A DNA stretch of 52,223 nucleotides. Source: Mycobacterium sp. IS-1742 (GTDB lineage: Bacteria > Actinomycetota > Actinomycetes > Mycobacteriales > Mycobacteriaceae). The position numbers were made by a program, and so were the translations under genes. Every line of letters starts with the position of its first letter. Positions within the stretch are counted from its first letter, which is position 1. The notes beneath the pieces are model-generated. The model did not search any database. It worked only from the letters and a program-made list of their open reading frames with translations, and was not told the origin of the DNA. The stretch covers positions 1-52,223 of the forward strand of contig NZ_LQIV01000025.1 in the NCBI RefSeq assembly GCF_001500125.1, written 5' to 3'. Shown here piece by piece: positions 8,091-17,369 of the stretch.

Positions 8091-8735
8091 TTGCGCATGG
8101 GACCGGACGACGCCGGCTTGACGGCACTCGCCGGCGAAGTCCTCGCCCGGGAAGCCGATGCGGTCGCCGCGCTCACCGGAACCGTCGAGGCGGGTGTCGT
8201 CACCGTGGCCCGCCTGCTGCTCGACGTGACCGGAAAGGTGGTCACCACCGGCTCCGGAACCTCGGGGATCATGGCCGAACGCCTGGCCCATCTCCTGTCG
8301 GTGTGCGGCACTCCCGCGGTCTACCTGCCGGCGATGGACGCACTCCACGGCGGCTTGGGTGCGGTGACCGGCCACGACCTGGTGCTCGCCATCTCGAAGA
8401 CCGGACGGTCGGCCGAGATGACCAGCCTGACCGAACGTCTTGTGGACCGCGGCGTCGACGTCGTCGCGATCACCGAGGACGCACAGAGCCCGTTCGCCAG
8501 GGCGGCCACCCGGGTGCAGGCGCTGCCCCGCACCGCCGGTGACGCCGATCCGGGCGGGATGATCGCGCTGGCCAGCACGCTGGTCGTGGGCGCGTGGGGT
8601 GACGCGCTGGCAGTGGTGTCGATGGCCCTGCGGGGACACACCCTGCACGATGTCGTCCACAGCCATCCGGCCGGCGGAGTCGGCGCGCGCGGGCACCGCC
8701 CGGGTGACGAATCGATGCCGGTGGTGCGGACATGA
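8091..8735 (+). CDS. SIS-domain phosphosugar isomerase
   Basis: This 214-residue single SIS-domain protein resembles the KdsD/GutQ arabinose-5-phosphate isomerase and 6-phospho-3-hexuloisomerase group. Visible SIS features are VVTTGSGTSGIMAERLAHLLSVCG (sugar-phosphate loop), YLPAMDALHGGLGAV and VLAISKTGRSAEM. It lacks the CBS domains of KdsD. The TTG at 8091 has GGAGG 7 bases upstream and is preferred; ATG at 8097 would start two codons later. As first gene of the operon it probably interconverts an aldose/ketose phosphate formed from the imported polyol. The stop overlaps the kinase start (ATGA). Confidence 0.8.
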   Translation: MRMGPDDAGLTALAGEVLAREADAVAALTGTVEAGVVTVARLLLDVTGKVVTTGSGTSGIMAERLAHLLSVCGTPAVYLPAMDALHGGLGAVTGHDLVLAISKTGRSAEMTSLTERLVDRGVDVVAITEDAQSPFARAATRVQALPRTAGDADPGGMIALASTLVVGAWGDALAVVSMALRGHTLHDVVHSHPAGGVGARGHRPGDESMPVVRT

Positions 8736-10213
8736 CCGCCGTACTCGGGGTCGACTCGTCGACGCAGTCGTGCAAGGTGGAGATCCGCGATCTGACCACC
8801 GGCGAACTGCTGGGCCGCGGTTCGGCGCCGCACCCCCCCGCGTTCCCGCCCTGCAGCGAACAGGATCCGCTCGACTGGGTGTCGGCCCTGGTCGCCGCCA
8901 CCCGTGCGGCCCTCGCGCACTGCGCCCGGCCGCCGGCGATCCGGGCCGTCGCGGTGGCCGCACAGTGTCACGGTCTGGTGATCCTGGACGTCCACGGCAA
9001 ACCACTGCGGGCCGCGAAACTGTGGAACGACACCACCGGCGCCTCGGCGCTACGCGCACTGGCCGCGCGCATCGGGATTCCCGCGTGGATCCACCGCATC
9101 GGCTCAGCGCCCAACGCCGCGTTCACCATCGCCAAACTCGCGTGGGTGGCCGAACACGAACCCGAGGTGCTCGACTGGGCGGCGACGATCCTGCTCCCGC
9201 ACGACTACCTGACCTACTGGCTGACGGGGCGGCCGGTCACGGACCGCTCTGACGCGTCGGGCACCGGCTATTTCGACGTGGGGACCGGTGCGTGGATCCC
9301 CGAGTACCTCGACCTGGCCGGCGGCGCGCGGGACTGGCAGTCGATGCTGCCGACGGTGCTCGGTCCGTGCGAGCCGGCCGGCACGGTACGCGCCGCCGCC
9401 GCCGAGATGCTCGGGATCGGCGATGAGGTGGTGGTCGGACCGGGCGGAGGTGACCAGCACGCCGCCTACCTCGGTCTCGGGCTGCACGACGGTGACCAGT
9501 ACATCGGCATCGGCACCTCGGGTGTCGTCGCAACATCCTCGCGCACAACGGTTTTCGACGAGCACGGCATGGTCGACGGCGTCGCCGATCTGACCGGGGG
9601 CCACCTGCCACTGGTGAGCACCCTGAACGCGGCGCGGGTCTCCGATGTCGCCGCCCGGCTGCTGGGCACCGACCTGCCCGGCCTGGCCGGCCTCGCACTC
9701 GGCGCGGGGGAGACGCAGGGCCCCGTGCTGGTGCCGTTCCTCGACGGTGAACGCAAACCCGACCGCCCGGACGCGAGGGGCGCGTTCGCCGATCTCACCT
9801 CCCACACCACCCGCGAGGAACTCGCGCGCGCGTTCGTGGAAGGGCCGTTGCTGTCGCTGATGAGCGCACGCGACAGCCTGCGCGCGTGTGGTGTGGACGT
9901 CAGCGGTGCCGCGACTGCGGTCGGCGGTGGCACCCGGTCGCCTGCCACCCTTCAGCTGCTCGCCGACCTGCTCGACGACGAGGTCACGGTGCTCGACGCC
10001 GACGAGGCCACCGCCCGCGGAGCCTGCGTGCAGGCCGCCGCCGTTGCCACCGGCCGTGACGTCGCCGGCCTGGCCGACCTCGCCAAACAGTGGCAACCAT
10101 CTGTGCGGCACCGTGTTTCGCCGCGACGAACCGGCCGCGACTTGGCCGCGCTGCGGGCGCGCTGGGCGCAGCTGGCGGCGTCGCCCCTCCTGGAGAACGG
10201 AACGCGGCCGTGA
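8732..10213 (+). CDS. FGGY-family pentulose kinase (xylulokinase-like)
   Basis: The 493-residue protein has the FGGY N-terminal ATPase loop GVDSSTQS (residues 6-13), QDPLDW, CHGLVILD, a substrate-region motif LPHDYLTYWLTG near 155, GPGGGDQHAAYLGLG near 236-250, and GGGTRSPATLQLLADLL in the C-terminal domain. These match xylulokinase-type ketose kinases more than glycerol kinases. It should phosphorylate the ketose released by one of the polyol dehydrogenases. It overlaps its upstream neighbour by ATGA and the downstream epimerase-like gene by GTGA, showing tight translational coupling. D-xylulose or ribulose are likely substrates; other ketoses cannot be excluded. Confidence 0.88.
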   Translation: MTAVLGVDSSTQSCKVEIRDLTTGELLGRGSAPHPPAFPPCSEQDPLDWVSALVAATRAALAHCARPPAIRAVAVAAQCHGLVILDVHGKPLRAAKLWNDTTGASALRALAARIGIPAWIHRIGSAPNAAFTIAKLAWVAEHEPEVLDWAATILLPHDYLTYWLTGRPVTDRSDASGTGYFDVGTGAWIPEYLDLAGGARDWQSMLPTVLGPCEPAGTVRAAAAEMLGIGDEVVVGPGGGDQHAAYLGLGLHDGDQYIGIGTSGVVATSSRTTVFDEHGMVDGVADLTGGHLPLVSTLNAARVSDVAARLLGTDLPGLAGLALGAGETQGPVLVPFLDGERKPDRPDARGAFADLTSHTTREELARAFVEGPLLSLMSARDSLRACGVDVSGAATAVGGGTRSPATLQLLADLLDDEVTVLDADEATARGACVQAAAVATGRDVAGLADLAKQWQPSVRHRVSPRRTGRDLAALRARWAQLAASPLLENGTRP

Positions 10214-10866
10214 CCGCCGCCGTGCCGCTCGCACCGTGGCACCGGGACTACCCGGGCCGGCTCGCCGGCTCGGTGTACGCGGCGCCGCCGCCCGCGCGCA
10301 CCGCTGCGGCCAGGACCATGCACCAGGCCGGACTCGGTGTGCACGTCGACGTGATGGCCGAGAACGAAGGCCTGCCCGCCGGTGTGAGTCTCGCCGAACT
10401 CGCCGAGATCGCGGACGCGGTCGGCCCGTCCGGTTTCGACGTCCACCTGATCGGCTCACCCGGATTCGTCGACGCCCGACTGGCGCACGTGCTGACCCAC
10501 AGGCCGGCCAGGGTGTTCCTGCCGTGGGCGGCGTTCACCGCGGAGCGCGCCGCAGCGGTCCGCGGCGCAGGCGCCGCAGCGTGGGTCGCGCTGTGGCAGG
10601 AGTGGGAACCGACGGGCACGTCGGCGTGGCCGATGGACCCCGACGGGGTGCTGGTGATGCTCATCGAACCGGGCACCCGTGGCCGCTGCCGCGTCGAGCG
10701 CCTGGGCATCGTGACCACCCTTGCGACCGCCCGCGCGGCGCAACTCCCCGTGATCGTCGACGGCGGGGTCACCGAAGACGTTGCGCCGCTGTGTGTCACG
10801 GCCGGCGCCGAAGCGATGGTGGTCGGACGGGCGTTGCTCGCCGGCCCCGCGGACCGAAAGGAATGA
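10210..10866 (+). CDS. Ribulose-phosphate 3-epimerase-like TIM-barrel protein, divergent
   Basis: This 218-residue protein looks like a distant ribulose-phosphate 3-epimerase. It retains HVDVM at residues 45-49 (His, Asp and Met of the RPE metal/active site), the His of FDVHLI near residue 79 and VDGGV near 183-187. The usual phosphate-binding end is present as AGAEAMVVGRALLAG. The segment after HVDVM (AENEGLPAGVS) differs from the DGHFVPN of classical RPE, so the substrate may be another ketose phosphate. GTG at 10210 gives a 4-base overlap with the kinase and fits the start of the barrel. It probably epimerises the kinase product into the pentose-phosphate pathway. Confidence 0.68.
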   Translation: MTAAVPLAPWHRDYPGRLAGSVYAAPPPARTAAARTMHQAGLGVHVDVMAENEGLPAGVSLAELAEIADAVGPSGFDVHLIGSPGFVDARLAHVLTHRPARVFLPWAAFTAERAAAVRGAGAAAWVALWQEWEPTGTSAWPMDPDGVLVMLIEPGTRGRCRVERLGIVTTLATARAAQLPVIVDGGVTEDVAPLCVTAGAEAMVVGRALLAGPADRKE

Positions 10867-10867
10867 G

Positions 10868-11896
10868 ATGACAGACACGGTCGAGGCCACCATGCGCGCC
10901 AGTGTGATGACCGGAGTGGGCACGCTGCAGATCGAGGACCGGCCCGTACCGACTCCCGGTCCGCGGCAGGTGCTCGTCGAGGTGGCCGCGGTCGGGGTGT
11001 GCGGTTCGGACGTGCACTACTACCGCCACGGCCGGATCGGCGATTTCGTGGTCGAGCAACCGATGATCCTCGGGCACGAACTGTCCGGGCGGATCGCCGC
11101 GGTCGGCGAGGGCGTCGACCCCGGGCGGGTCGGGCAGCGGGTGGCGGTGGAGCCGCAGCATCCGTGCCGTCGCTGCAAGCAGTGCACCGCGGGTCGCTAC
11201 AACCTCTGCCCGCACATGAAGTTCTACGCGACCCCGCCGGTCGACGGGGCGTTCTGCCGCTACGTCCTCATCGACGACGACTTCGCCCACCCGGTCCCGG
11301 ATTCCCTGTCCGACGACGCCGCCGCACTGCTCGAACCGCTGTCCGTGGCGATCGCCACCATGCGCAAGGCCGGCATCGTTCCCGGATCGTCGATCCTGAT
11401 CGCCGGTGCCGGGCCGATCGGTGTCATCTGCGCGCAGGCCGCGCGGGCTTTCGGGGCCGCTCGCATCGTGGTCACCGACCTGATCGAGTCCCGCAGGGAG
11501 AAAGCGCTGCGATTCGGCGCCACCGAGGTCCTCGACCCGACCGCCGTCGACGTCTCGGCGATCGACCCGGTCGACGCGTCCGACGACGCCACCGGGGTGC
11601 CTGCGGCCGTCGTCAGCGGCATCAAAGCCGTCGGACCCGCGGGGCGCGTCGTGCTGGTCGGCATGGGTGCCGACGAGTACGCGCTGCCGGTGAGCCACAT
11701 CGCGAACCTCGAGATCACCGTCACCGGCGTCTTCCGCTACACCGACACCTGGCCCGCGGCAATCCATCTCGCGAACTCCGGCGCCGTCGACCTCGACGCC
11801 ATGGTCACGGGCCGCTACGACCTCGAACACGTGGCCGACGCCCTCGACAGCGATACCGACCCTGCCAGCCTCAAGTCGATTGTGAACCCCTCATGA
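10868..11896 (+). CDS. Zinc-dependent polyol dehydrogenase (sorbitol/xylitol dehydrogenase type), first copy
   Basis: This 342-residue MDR protein carries the catalytic zinc ligands in VCGSD (Cys45) and GHE (His70, Glu71), the structural zinc loop with C-x2-C-x2-C-x7-C in PCRRCKQCTAGRYNLC, and a Rossmann loop AGAGPIG near residue 180. HYYRHGRIGDF after the CGSD motif is characteristic of sorbitol/xylitol dehydrogenases. The expected reaction is oxidation of a polyol at C2 to the ketose with NAD. It starts one base after the epimerase-like stop, with AAAGGA upstream, and ends in an ATGA overlap with the SDR. Confidence 0.88.
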   Translation: MTDTVEATMRASVMTGVGTLQIEDRPVPTPGPRQVLVEVAAVGVCGSDVHYYRHGRIGDFVVEQPMILGHELSGRIAAVGEGVDPGRVGQRVAVEPQHPCRRCKQCTAGRYNLCPHMKFYATPPVDGAFCRYVLIDDDFAHPVPDSLSDDAAALLEPLSVAIATMRKAGIVPGSSILIAGAGPIGVICAQAARAFGAARIVVTDLIESRREKALRFGATEVLDPTAVDVSAIDPVDASDDATGVPAAVVSGIKAVGPAGRVVLVGMGADEYALPVSHIANLEITVTGVFRYTDTWPAAIHLANSGAVDLDAMVTGRYDLEHVADALDSDTDPASLKSIVNPS

Positions 11897-12660
11897 CGCA
11901 GAAGAACCCGTTCGACCTCACCGGCCGCACCGCACTGGTGACCGGCGGCAACCAAGGCCTCGGCCGGGCGTTCGCCCTCGGCCTGGCCCAGGCCGGCGCG
12001 ACGGTCGCCATCTCCGGCCGCAGCGCCGAGCGCAACGCCCAGGTCGTGGCGGAAGCCGCCGCAGAGGGTTTCACGCTGCACCCGATCACCGCCGACATCA
12101 CCAACCAGGCCGACGTCGACCGGATGACCGCGGAGGCGATCGAGGCGCTCGGGCACCTCGACATCCTGGTCAACAACGCGGGCACCTGCTACCACGCCGA
12201 ATCCTGGGACGTCACCGAGGAGCAGTGGGATTCGGTGTTCGACCTGAACGTCAAGGCGCTGTGGGCGTGCTCGCTGGCCGCGGGGAAGCACATGCGCGAA
12301 CGCGGCAGCGGCTCCATCGTCAACATCGGGTCGATGTCCGGGCTGATCGTCAACCGCCCGCAGATGCAGCCGGCCTACAACGCGTCCAAGGCCGCCGTCC
12401 ACCACCTCACCAAATCGCTTGCCGCCGAATGGGCTCCGCTGGGCATTCGGGTCAACGCACTGGCACCGGGCTACTGCAAGACCGAGATGGCGCCCGTCGA
12501 CAAACCGGAGTTCAAACAGCACTGGATCGACGACACCCCGATGCTGCGCTACGCGATGCCCGAGGAGATCGCGCCCAGCGTGGTGTTCCTCGCCAGCGAC
12601 GCGGCCTCGTTCATCACCGGTTCGGTGCTCGTGGCCGACGGCGGTTACACCGCATGGTGA
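11893..12660 (+). CDS. SDR-family sugar/polyol dehydrogenase
   Basis: The 255-residue classical SDR has GGNQGLG near residues 18-24, NNAGT, the YNASK catalytic Tyr/Lys near 162-166 and an SDAASFITGSVLVADGGYTAW terminus. It resembles gluconate 5-dehydrogenase, arabinitol dehydrogenase and related polyol SDRs. It is translationally coupled at both ends (ATGA with the first MDR and a 7-base overlap with the second MDR). A second SDR on the opposite strand of the locus gives four oxidoreductases in one cluster, suggesting more than one polyol stereoisomer is handled. Confidence 0.85.
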   Translation: MTQKNPFDLTGRTALVTGGNQGLGRAFALGLAQAGATVAISGRSAERNAQVVAEAAAEGFTLHPITADITNQADVDRMTAEAIEALGHLDILVNNAGTCYHAESWDVTEEQWDSVFDLNVKALWACSLAAGKHMRERGSGSIVNIGSMSGLIVNRPQMQPAYNASKAAVHHLTKSLAAEWAPLGIRVNALAPGYCKTEMAPVDKPEFKQHWIDDTPMLRYAMPEEIAPSVVFLASDAASFITGSVLVADGGYTAW

Positions 12661-13694
12661 CCAATCGGCGGGTGGTGGTGTCCTCGCTCGACGACGTCGT
12701 CGTCGAGACCTCGACGGCCGACACCCCGCAGCCGGGGGAGGCACGGGTGCGGACGTCGCTGGTGGGCATCTGCGGATCGGATCTGCACGCCGCATGCGGC
12801 AGGCACCCGTTCATCGACCTGCCCTACCGCCCCGGACACGAGGCGGTCGGCGTGGTCGACGCCGTCGGCGAGGGTGTCGATCAATCGTGGCTGGGCACGA
12901 GGGTGACCATCGAACCCAACCTCGCCTGCGGGGGCTGCACCCAGTGCCGCGCCGGGCGGTACAACATCTGCCGGGAACTGCTGGTGTTCGGCTGCCAGAC
13001 CGCAGGAGCGCTCGCCGACTCGTTCACCATCCCGGTCGACCGCCTCGTCGCACTGCCCGACGAACTCGACGACCGGCACGCGATCCTGATCGAACCGCTC
13101 GCCACGCCGGTGCACACCGTCCGGCGGGCCGGCGAACTGGTCGGAGACCTGCGGGACCGGGCTGTCGTGGTCATCGGCGCGGGCCCCATCGGGCTGTTCA
13201 CGCTGCTGGCCGCCCGGCACGCCGGCGCGCGTGTCGTGGTGGCCGATCTGCTGGAGTCCAAGCGGGCGCGCGCCGAACGCCTCGGCGCCGTCGGCACTGT
13301 CGACCCCACCGCCGAGGACGCGGTCGCCACCGCGCAGCGGCTGCTCGGCGGCCCGGCCGCGGTGGTCGTCGACTGCGTGTCGCGGGAGAGCACCGTCGCG
13401 CTGGCGGTCGACCTCGTCGACAAGGGCGGCGCGGTCATGATCGTCGGCGTCGCCGAAGGCTCGACCCCGGTGCCGCTCGGACTGATCCAGGATCGCGAAC
13501 TCGCGCTGGTCGGCAACCTGATGTACGTGCGGGACGACTTCACCGCGGCGATGGACCTTCTGACCTCCGGCATCGTCCCGGTCGACGAGATCATCAGTGC
13601 CGACTTCGATCTGGACCATGCCGCCGAGGCGTTCGCCGCATCGGCGGACGCCGAGAACGTCAAAGTGCTGGTGACGGTGGGAGGTTCGGCATGA
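12654..13694 (+). CDS. Zinc-dependent polyol dehydrogenase, second copy
   Basis: This 346-residue MDR protein has ICGSD and GHE catalytic zinc motifs, a structural zinc loop (ACGGCTQCRAGRYNIC) and an IGAGPIGLF Rossmann loop. It is clearly paralogous to the first zinc dehydrogenase but diverged, with HAACGRHPFIDLPYRPGHE between the metal motifs, so it is likely to have a different substrate. The ATG at 12654 gives a 7-base overlap with the SDR; GTG at 12657 (a GTGA junction) is the alternative. The end overlaps the ABC ATPase start (ATGA). Confidence 0.85.
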   Translation: MVTNRRVVVSSLDDVVVETSTADTPQPGEARVRTSLVGICGSDLHAACGRHPFIDLPYRPGHEAVGVVDAVGEGVDQSWLGTRVTIEPNLACGGCTQCRAGRYNICRELLVFGCQTAGALADSFTIPVDRLVALPDELDDRHAILIEPLATPVHTVRRAGELVGDLRDRAVVVIGAGPIGLFTLLAARHAGARVVVADLLESKRARAERLGAVGTVDPTAEDAVATAQRLLGGPAAVVVDCVSRESTVALAVDLVDKGGAVMIVGVAEGSTPVPLGLIQDRELALVGNLMYVRDDFTAAMDLLTSGIVPVDEIISADFDLDHAAEAFAASADAENVKVLVTVGGSA

Positions 13695-15241
13695 CCCAGG
13701 CACTGCTGGAATGCGCAGGCATCGAGAAGAGCTTCGGCGGTGTGCCGGTGCTCAAGGGCATCACGCTCAACCTGCAGCCCGGCACCGTCACCGCACTGGC
13801 GGGGGAGAACGGTGCCGGTAAGTCCACGCTGATGAAGATCATCAGTGGTCAGTACACCGCCGACCACGGCACCGTGACGGTGAAGGGCGCCGACCTGACC
13901 TCCGGCAACACGCGCGACGCGGTCAAACACGGTGTGGCGATCGTGCCGCAGGAGCTGGCGTCCATCGAGGACATGACCGTCTACGAGAACCTCTTCGTGG
14001 GGCGGGAGATCAAGACGGGTCCGTTCCTGAACCGCCGGGCCATGATCGACGAGGCACGTGATGCTCTCGCGGTGTTCGGGGTGGACATCTCACCTACCGC
14101 GCGGATGGGCAGCCTGCCCGTCGGCCTGCGCCAGATCGTCGAGATCGTCAAGGCCGCCCGGACCGGCGCACAGGTCGTGATGCTCGACGAGCCGACGTCG
14201 GCGATCTCGGAGCGGGAGGTCGAAGGCCTCTACAAGATCGTGCGCCAACTGCGTGAGCAGGGCGTGTCGATGGTGTACACCACGCACAAGATGGCCGAGA
14301 TCCGCGCCATCGCCGACCGCGTCGTGGTGCTGCGCGACGGCGGGCTGATCCTCGACGAGCCGATCGCCGAGGTCACCGACGACGACATCGTCACCGCCAT
14401 GATCGGCCGCGAACTGGAGGCGCTGTTCCCCGAGCGGCCCGAGCCCGGCGCCGACACCGTCCTCGACGTACGCGATCTGCACGTCGAGGGAGCCTCGGGA
14501 CCGGTGTCGTTCACCGTGCGGGCCGGTGAGATCGTCGGACTGGCCGGCCTGGTCGGCGCCGGACGCACCGAGCTGCTGGAGGCGATCTTCGGCGCCCGCC
14601 ACACCACCGCGGGCGAGATCGTGGTGAAAGGTAAGGCGGTCAAGCGCAACCATCCCGCCGCCGCGATCACCGCGGGCATGGCGATGGTGCCCGAGGACCG
14701 CAAGCTCTCCGGAGTCGTGCTGTCGATGAGCGTGCTGGACAACGGATCGCTGCCGCGGCTGTCGTCGTTCTCGGTCGCCGGCTGGTTGCGCGGCAAGGCC
14801 CGCACCAAGGCGGTCTCCGACGTCATGTCCTCGGTGCGGTTGCGCAGCCGCGGCCTCGGGCAGGAGGTCGGGACCCTGTCGGGCGGCAACCAGCAGAAGG
14901 TGGTGCTGGCGCGCTGGCTGACCGGTGACGTCAACGTCCTGCTGCTCGACGAACCGACGCGCGGTGTCGACGTCGGCGCCCGCAGCGAGATCTACCGCAT
15001 CATCACCGAATTCGCCGCGCGCGGCATGGCCGTGCTGATGGCGTCGTCGGACATGCCCGAAGTGGTCGGGCTGTCGCACCGGGCGTTCGTCATGCGCGGC
15101 GGCGCACTGGTCGGAGAACTCGACCGCGACGCCCTCGACCACCCGGAGGTCCAGGAGTCGGTGTTCCGGCTCGCCACCGCACTCGACGCGAAACCCACTG
15201 CGCCCAACCCGGACCGCACGCCTGAGGAGAAGAACACGTGA
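13691..15241 (+). CDS. Sugar ABC transporter ATPase (RbsA/XylG type, two ATPase domains)
   Basis: The 516-residue protein contains two ABC cassettes in one chain. The first has Walker A GENGAGKST near residues 38-46 and LDEPTSA near 165. The second has the degenerate GLVGAGRTE typical of CUT2 ATPases, the signature LSGGNQQK near 395 and LLLDEPTRGVDVG. This fused layout energises monosaccharide/polyol import with an RbsC-like permease. The neighbours on each side fit: catabolic dehydrogenases upstream, permease and binding proteins downstream. It overlaps both neighbours by 4 bases. Confidence 0.93.
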   Translation: MTQALLECAGIEKSFGGVPVLKGITLNLQPGTVTALAGENGAGKSTLMKIISGQYTADHGTVTVKGADLTSGNTRDAVKHGVAIVPQELASIEDMTVYENLFVGREIKTGPFLNRRAMIDEARDALAVFGVDISPTARMGSLPVGLRQIVEIVKAARTGAQVVMLDEPTSAISEREVEGLYKIVRQLREQGVSMVYTTHKMAEIRAIADRVVVLRDGGLILDEPIAEVTDDDIVTAMIGRELEALFPERPEPGADTVLDVRDLHVEGASGPVSFTVRAGEIVGLAGLVGAGRTELLEAIFGARHTTAGEIVVKGKAVKRNHPAAAITAGMAMVPEDRKLSGVVLSMSVLDNGSLPRLSSFSVAGWLRGKARTKAVSDVMSSVRLRSRGLGQEVGTLSGGNQQKVVLARWLTGDVNVLLLDEPTRGVDVGARSEIYRIITEFAARGMAVLMASSDMPEVVGLSHRAFVMRGGALVGELDRDALDHPEVQESVFRLATALDAKPTAPNPDRTPEEKNT

Positions 15242-16272
15242 CCACCCAACTGAACACCGACGGCAAGGGGTCGGGGGGAGCCACCACGGTGGCGTCGCCG
15301 ATCACCGGCGAACCGGTGAAACTGTTCTCGAAGGAATGGTTCGCCGGCCTCACGCTTCGCTACGCCATGGTGATCATCCTGCTGCTGGTGATCGCCTACT
15401 TCAGCTACCGCAGCGCGCGGTTCTCGACGGTGGACAATCTGGTGACCATCCTGGTCGCCGCCGCGCCGTTCGCCCTGATCGCGCTGGGTCAGACCCTGGT
15501 CATCCTGACCGGCGGCATCGATCTGTCGGTCGGCAGCGTGATCGCGGTGTCGGCGATGGCAGGCGCAGCCACCGCGAAGGCCAACCCGGGACAGGTCTGG
15601 ATGACCGTGCTGGTGGCGATGCTGGTCGGCCTGGCCGTCGGATCCCTGAACGGAATCATGGTGTCGCGCCTCAACGTTCCACCGTTCATCGCGACACTGG
15701 GCACGTTGACGGCCGGGTCCGGTATGGCCTACGTCATCGGCGGCGGCGCACCGATCAACGGACTGCCCGCGGAGTTCGGGTCGATCGCCAACACCAAGAT
15801 CCTGGGCCTGCAGATCCCGGTGCTGTTGATGATCCTCGGCATCATCGCGCTGGCCATCGTGATGAAGCGGACCACCTACGGCATGCGCGTGTACGCCGTG
15901 GGCGGTAACCGCAACGCGGCCGAGATCGCCGGTATCAACGCCAAGAACGTCCTTTTCAGCGTGTACGCGTTCTCCGGACTGCTGGCCGGGCTCTCCGGTG
16001 TGATGCTCGCCTCGCGCGTCATCTCCGGCCCGCCCAACCTCGGGCAGGGCTACGAACTCGACGCGATCGCCGCGGTGGTCATCGGCGGAGCCAGCCTGAT
16101 GGGTGGGCGCGGCACGATCTGGGGAACCGCGCTGGGCCTGTTGATGATCCAGACGCTGAACAACGGTCTGGACATCCTGGTGGTCCCCGCCTACTGGCAG
16201 GACGTCATCAAGGGCGTGCTGATCGTGTCGGCGGTGGCGATCGACGTGTGGTCGTCGCGCCGACGAACGTGA
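15238..16272 (+). CDS. Sugar ABC transporter permease (RbsC type)
   Basis: The 344-residue inner-membrane protein has about nine to ten hydrophobic segments and the CUT2 permease signatures TLVILTGGIDLSVGS near residues 87-101, VPPFIATLGT, YAVGGNRNAAEIAGI and GGASLMGGRGTIWGT. It is the channel subunit for the polyol importer. The GTG start at 15238 overlaps the ATPase stop (GTGA). A 47-base gap with an AGAAGG site separates it from the first binding-protein gene. Confidence 0.92.
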   Translation: MTTQLNTDGKGSGGATTVASPITGEPVKLFSKEWFAGLTLRYAMVIILLLVIAYFSYRSARFSTVDNLVTILVAAAPFALIALGQTLVILTGGIDLSVGSVIAVSAMAGAATAKANPGQVWMTVLVAMLVGLAVGSLNGIMVSRLNVPPFIATLGTLTAGSGMAYVIGGGAPINGLPAEFGSIANTKILGLQIPVLLMILGIIALAIVMKRTTYGMRVYAVGGNRNAAEIAGINAKNVLFSVYAFSGLLAGLSGVMLASRVISGPPNLGQGYELDAIAAVVIGGASLMGGRGTIWGTALGLLMIQTLNNGLDILVVPAYWQDVIKGVLIVSAVAIDVWSSRRRT

Positions 16273-16319
16273 CCCCCGTCCGCAACCAACTCACCGGAAA
16301 ACACGAGAAGAGAAGGCAT

Positions 16320-17369
16320 ATGAGACTGGCAACAAAGACGTTGGCCATTGCATCGGCAGCCGCGCTGGGCGTCGGCCTGACCGCCTGCGGTGCGGGCGAC
16401 ACCGCCGCCAACGGCGACACCACCCGTATCGGCGTCACGGTGTACGACATGAGCTCGTTCATCACCGCGGGCAAGGAGGGCATGGACCAGTACGCGAAGG
16501 ACAACAACATCGAACTGGTCTGGAACTCGGCCAATCTCGACGTCGCGACACAGGCCAGCCAGGTCGACTCGATGATCAACCAGGGCGTCGACGCGATCAT
16601 CGTCGTTCCGGTGCAGGCCGATTCACTGGGCCCGCAGGTCGCGCAGGCCAAGGCCAAGAACATTCCGCTCGTCCCGGTGAACGCCGCCCTCGACAGTCCC
16701 GACGTGGCCGCCAGCGTGCAACCCGACGATGTCGCCGCCGGCGAGCAGGAGATGCAGATGATGGCCGACCGCCTCGGCGGCCGCGGCAACATCGTGATCC
16801 TGCAGGGTCCGCTCGGGCAGTCCGGTGAGATCGACCGCACGAAGGGCATCAACAACGTGCTGTCCCGCTACCCGGACATCAAGGTGCTGGCCATGGACAC
16901 CGCGAACTGGAAGCGCGACGAGGCCGTCAACAAGATGAAGAACTGGATCTCCGGTTTCGGGCCGCAGATCAACGGCGTGGTCGCCGAGAACGACGACATG
17001 GGCCTCGGCGCCCTGCAGGCGCTCAAGGAGGCCGGCCGCAACGACGTGCCGATCGTCGGTATCGACGGCATCGAGGACGGTCTCAACGCCGTCAAGAGCG
17101 GTGAGTTCATCGGTACCTCACTGCAGAACGGCACCGTCGAACTGTCCGCCGGACTGGCCGTCGCGAACCGGCTCGCCAAGGGCGAGCAGGTCGACACCAA
17201 GCCGGTCTACGTCATGCCCGCGATCACCAAGGACAACGTCGACGTCGCGATCGAACACGTGGTCACCGGACGGCAGGAGTTCCTCGCCGGTCTGACCGAC
17301 CTGACCAACAAGAACCTCGAAACGGGTGACATCGCCTTCGAGGGCATCCCCGGCCAGAAGCAGCCGTAG
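16320..17369 (+). CDS. Polyol/sugar ABC transporter substrate-binding lipoprotein, copy 1
   Basis: This 349-residue CUT2-type binding protein starts with a lipoprotein signal and lipobox LTAC near residue 22, followed by a Peripla_BP_4 domain: TRIGVTVYDMSSFI, INQGVDAIIVVPVQADSLGPQ, NIVILQGPLG, AVNKMKNWI and GIDGIEDGLNAVKSGEFIGTSLQNG. It would capture the polyol and deliver it to the RbsC-like permease. AGAAGG lies just before the ATG. From memory, structural-genomics work solved M. smegmatis homologues of this type with xylitol and D-threitol bound; I could not check this. It is followed after 30 bases by a near-copy of itself. Confidence 0.92.
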   Translation: MRLATKTLAIASAAALGVGLTACGAGDTAANGDTTRIGVTVYDMSSFITAGKEGMDQYAKDNNIELVWNSANLDVATQASQVDSMINQGVDAIIVVPVQADSLGPQVAQAKAKNIPLVPVNAALDSPDVAASVQPDDVAAGEQEMQMMADRLGGRGNIVILQGPLGQSGEIDRTKGINNVLSRYPDIKVLAMDTANWKRDEAVNKMKNWISGFGPQINGVVAENDDMGLGALQALKEAGRNDVPIVGIDGIEDGLNAVKSGEFIGTSLQNGTVELSAGLAVANRLAKGEQVDTKPVYVMPAITKDNVDVAIEHVVTGRQEFLAGLTDLTNKNLETGDIAFEGIPGQKQP

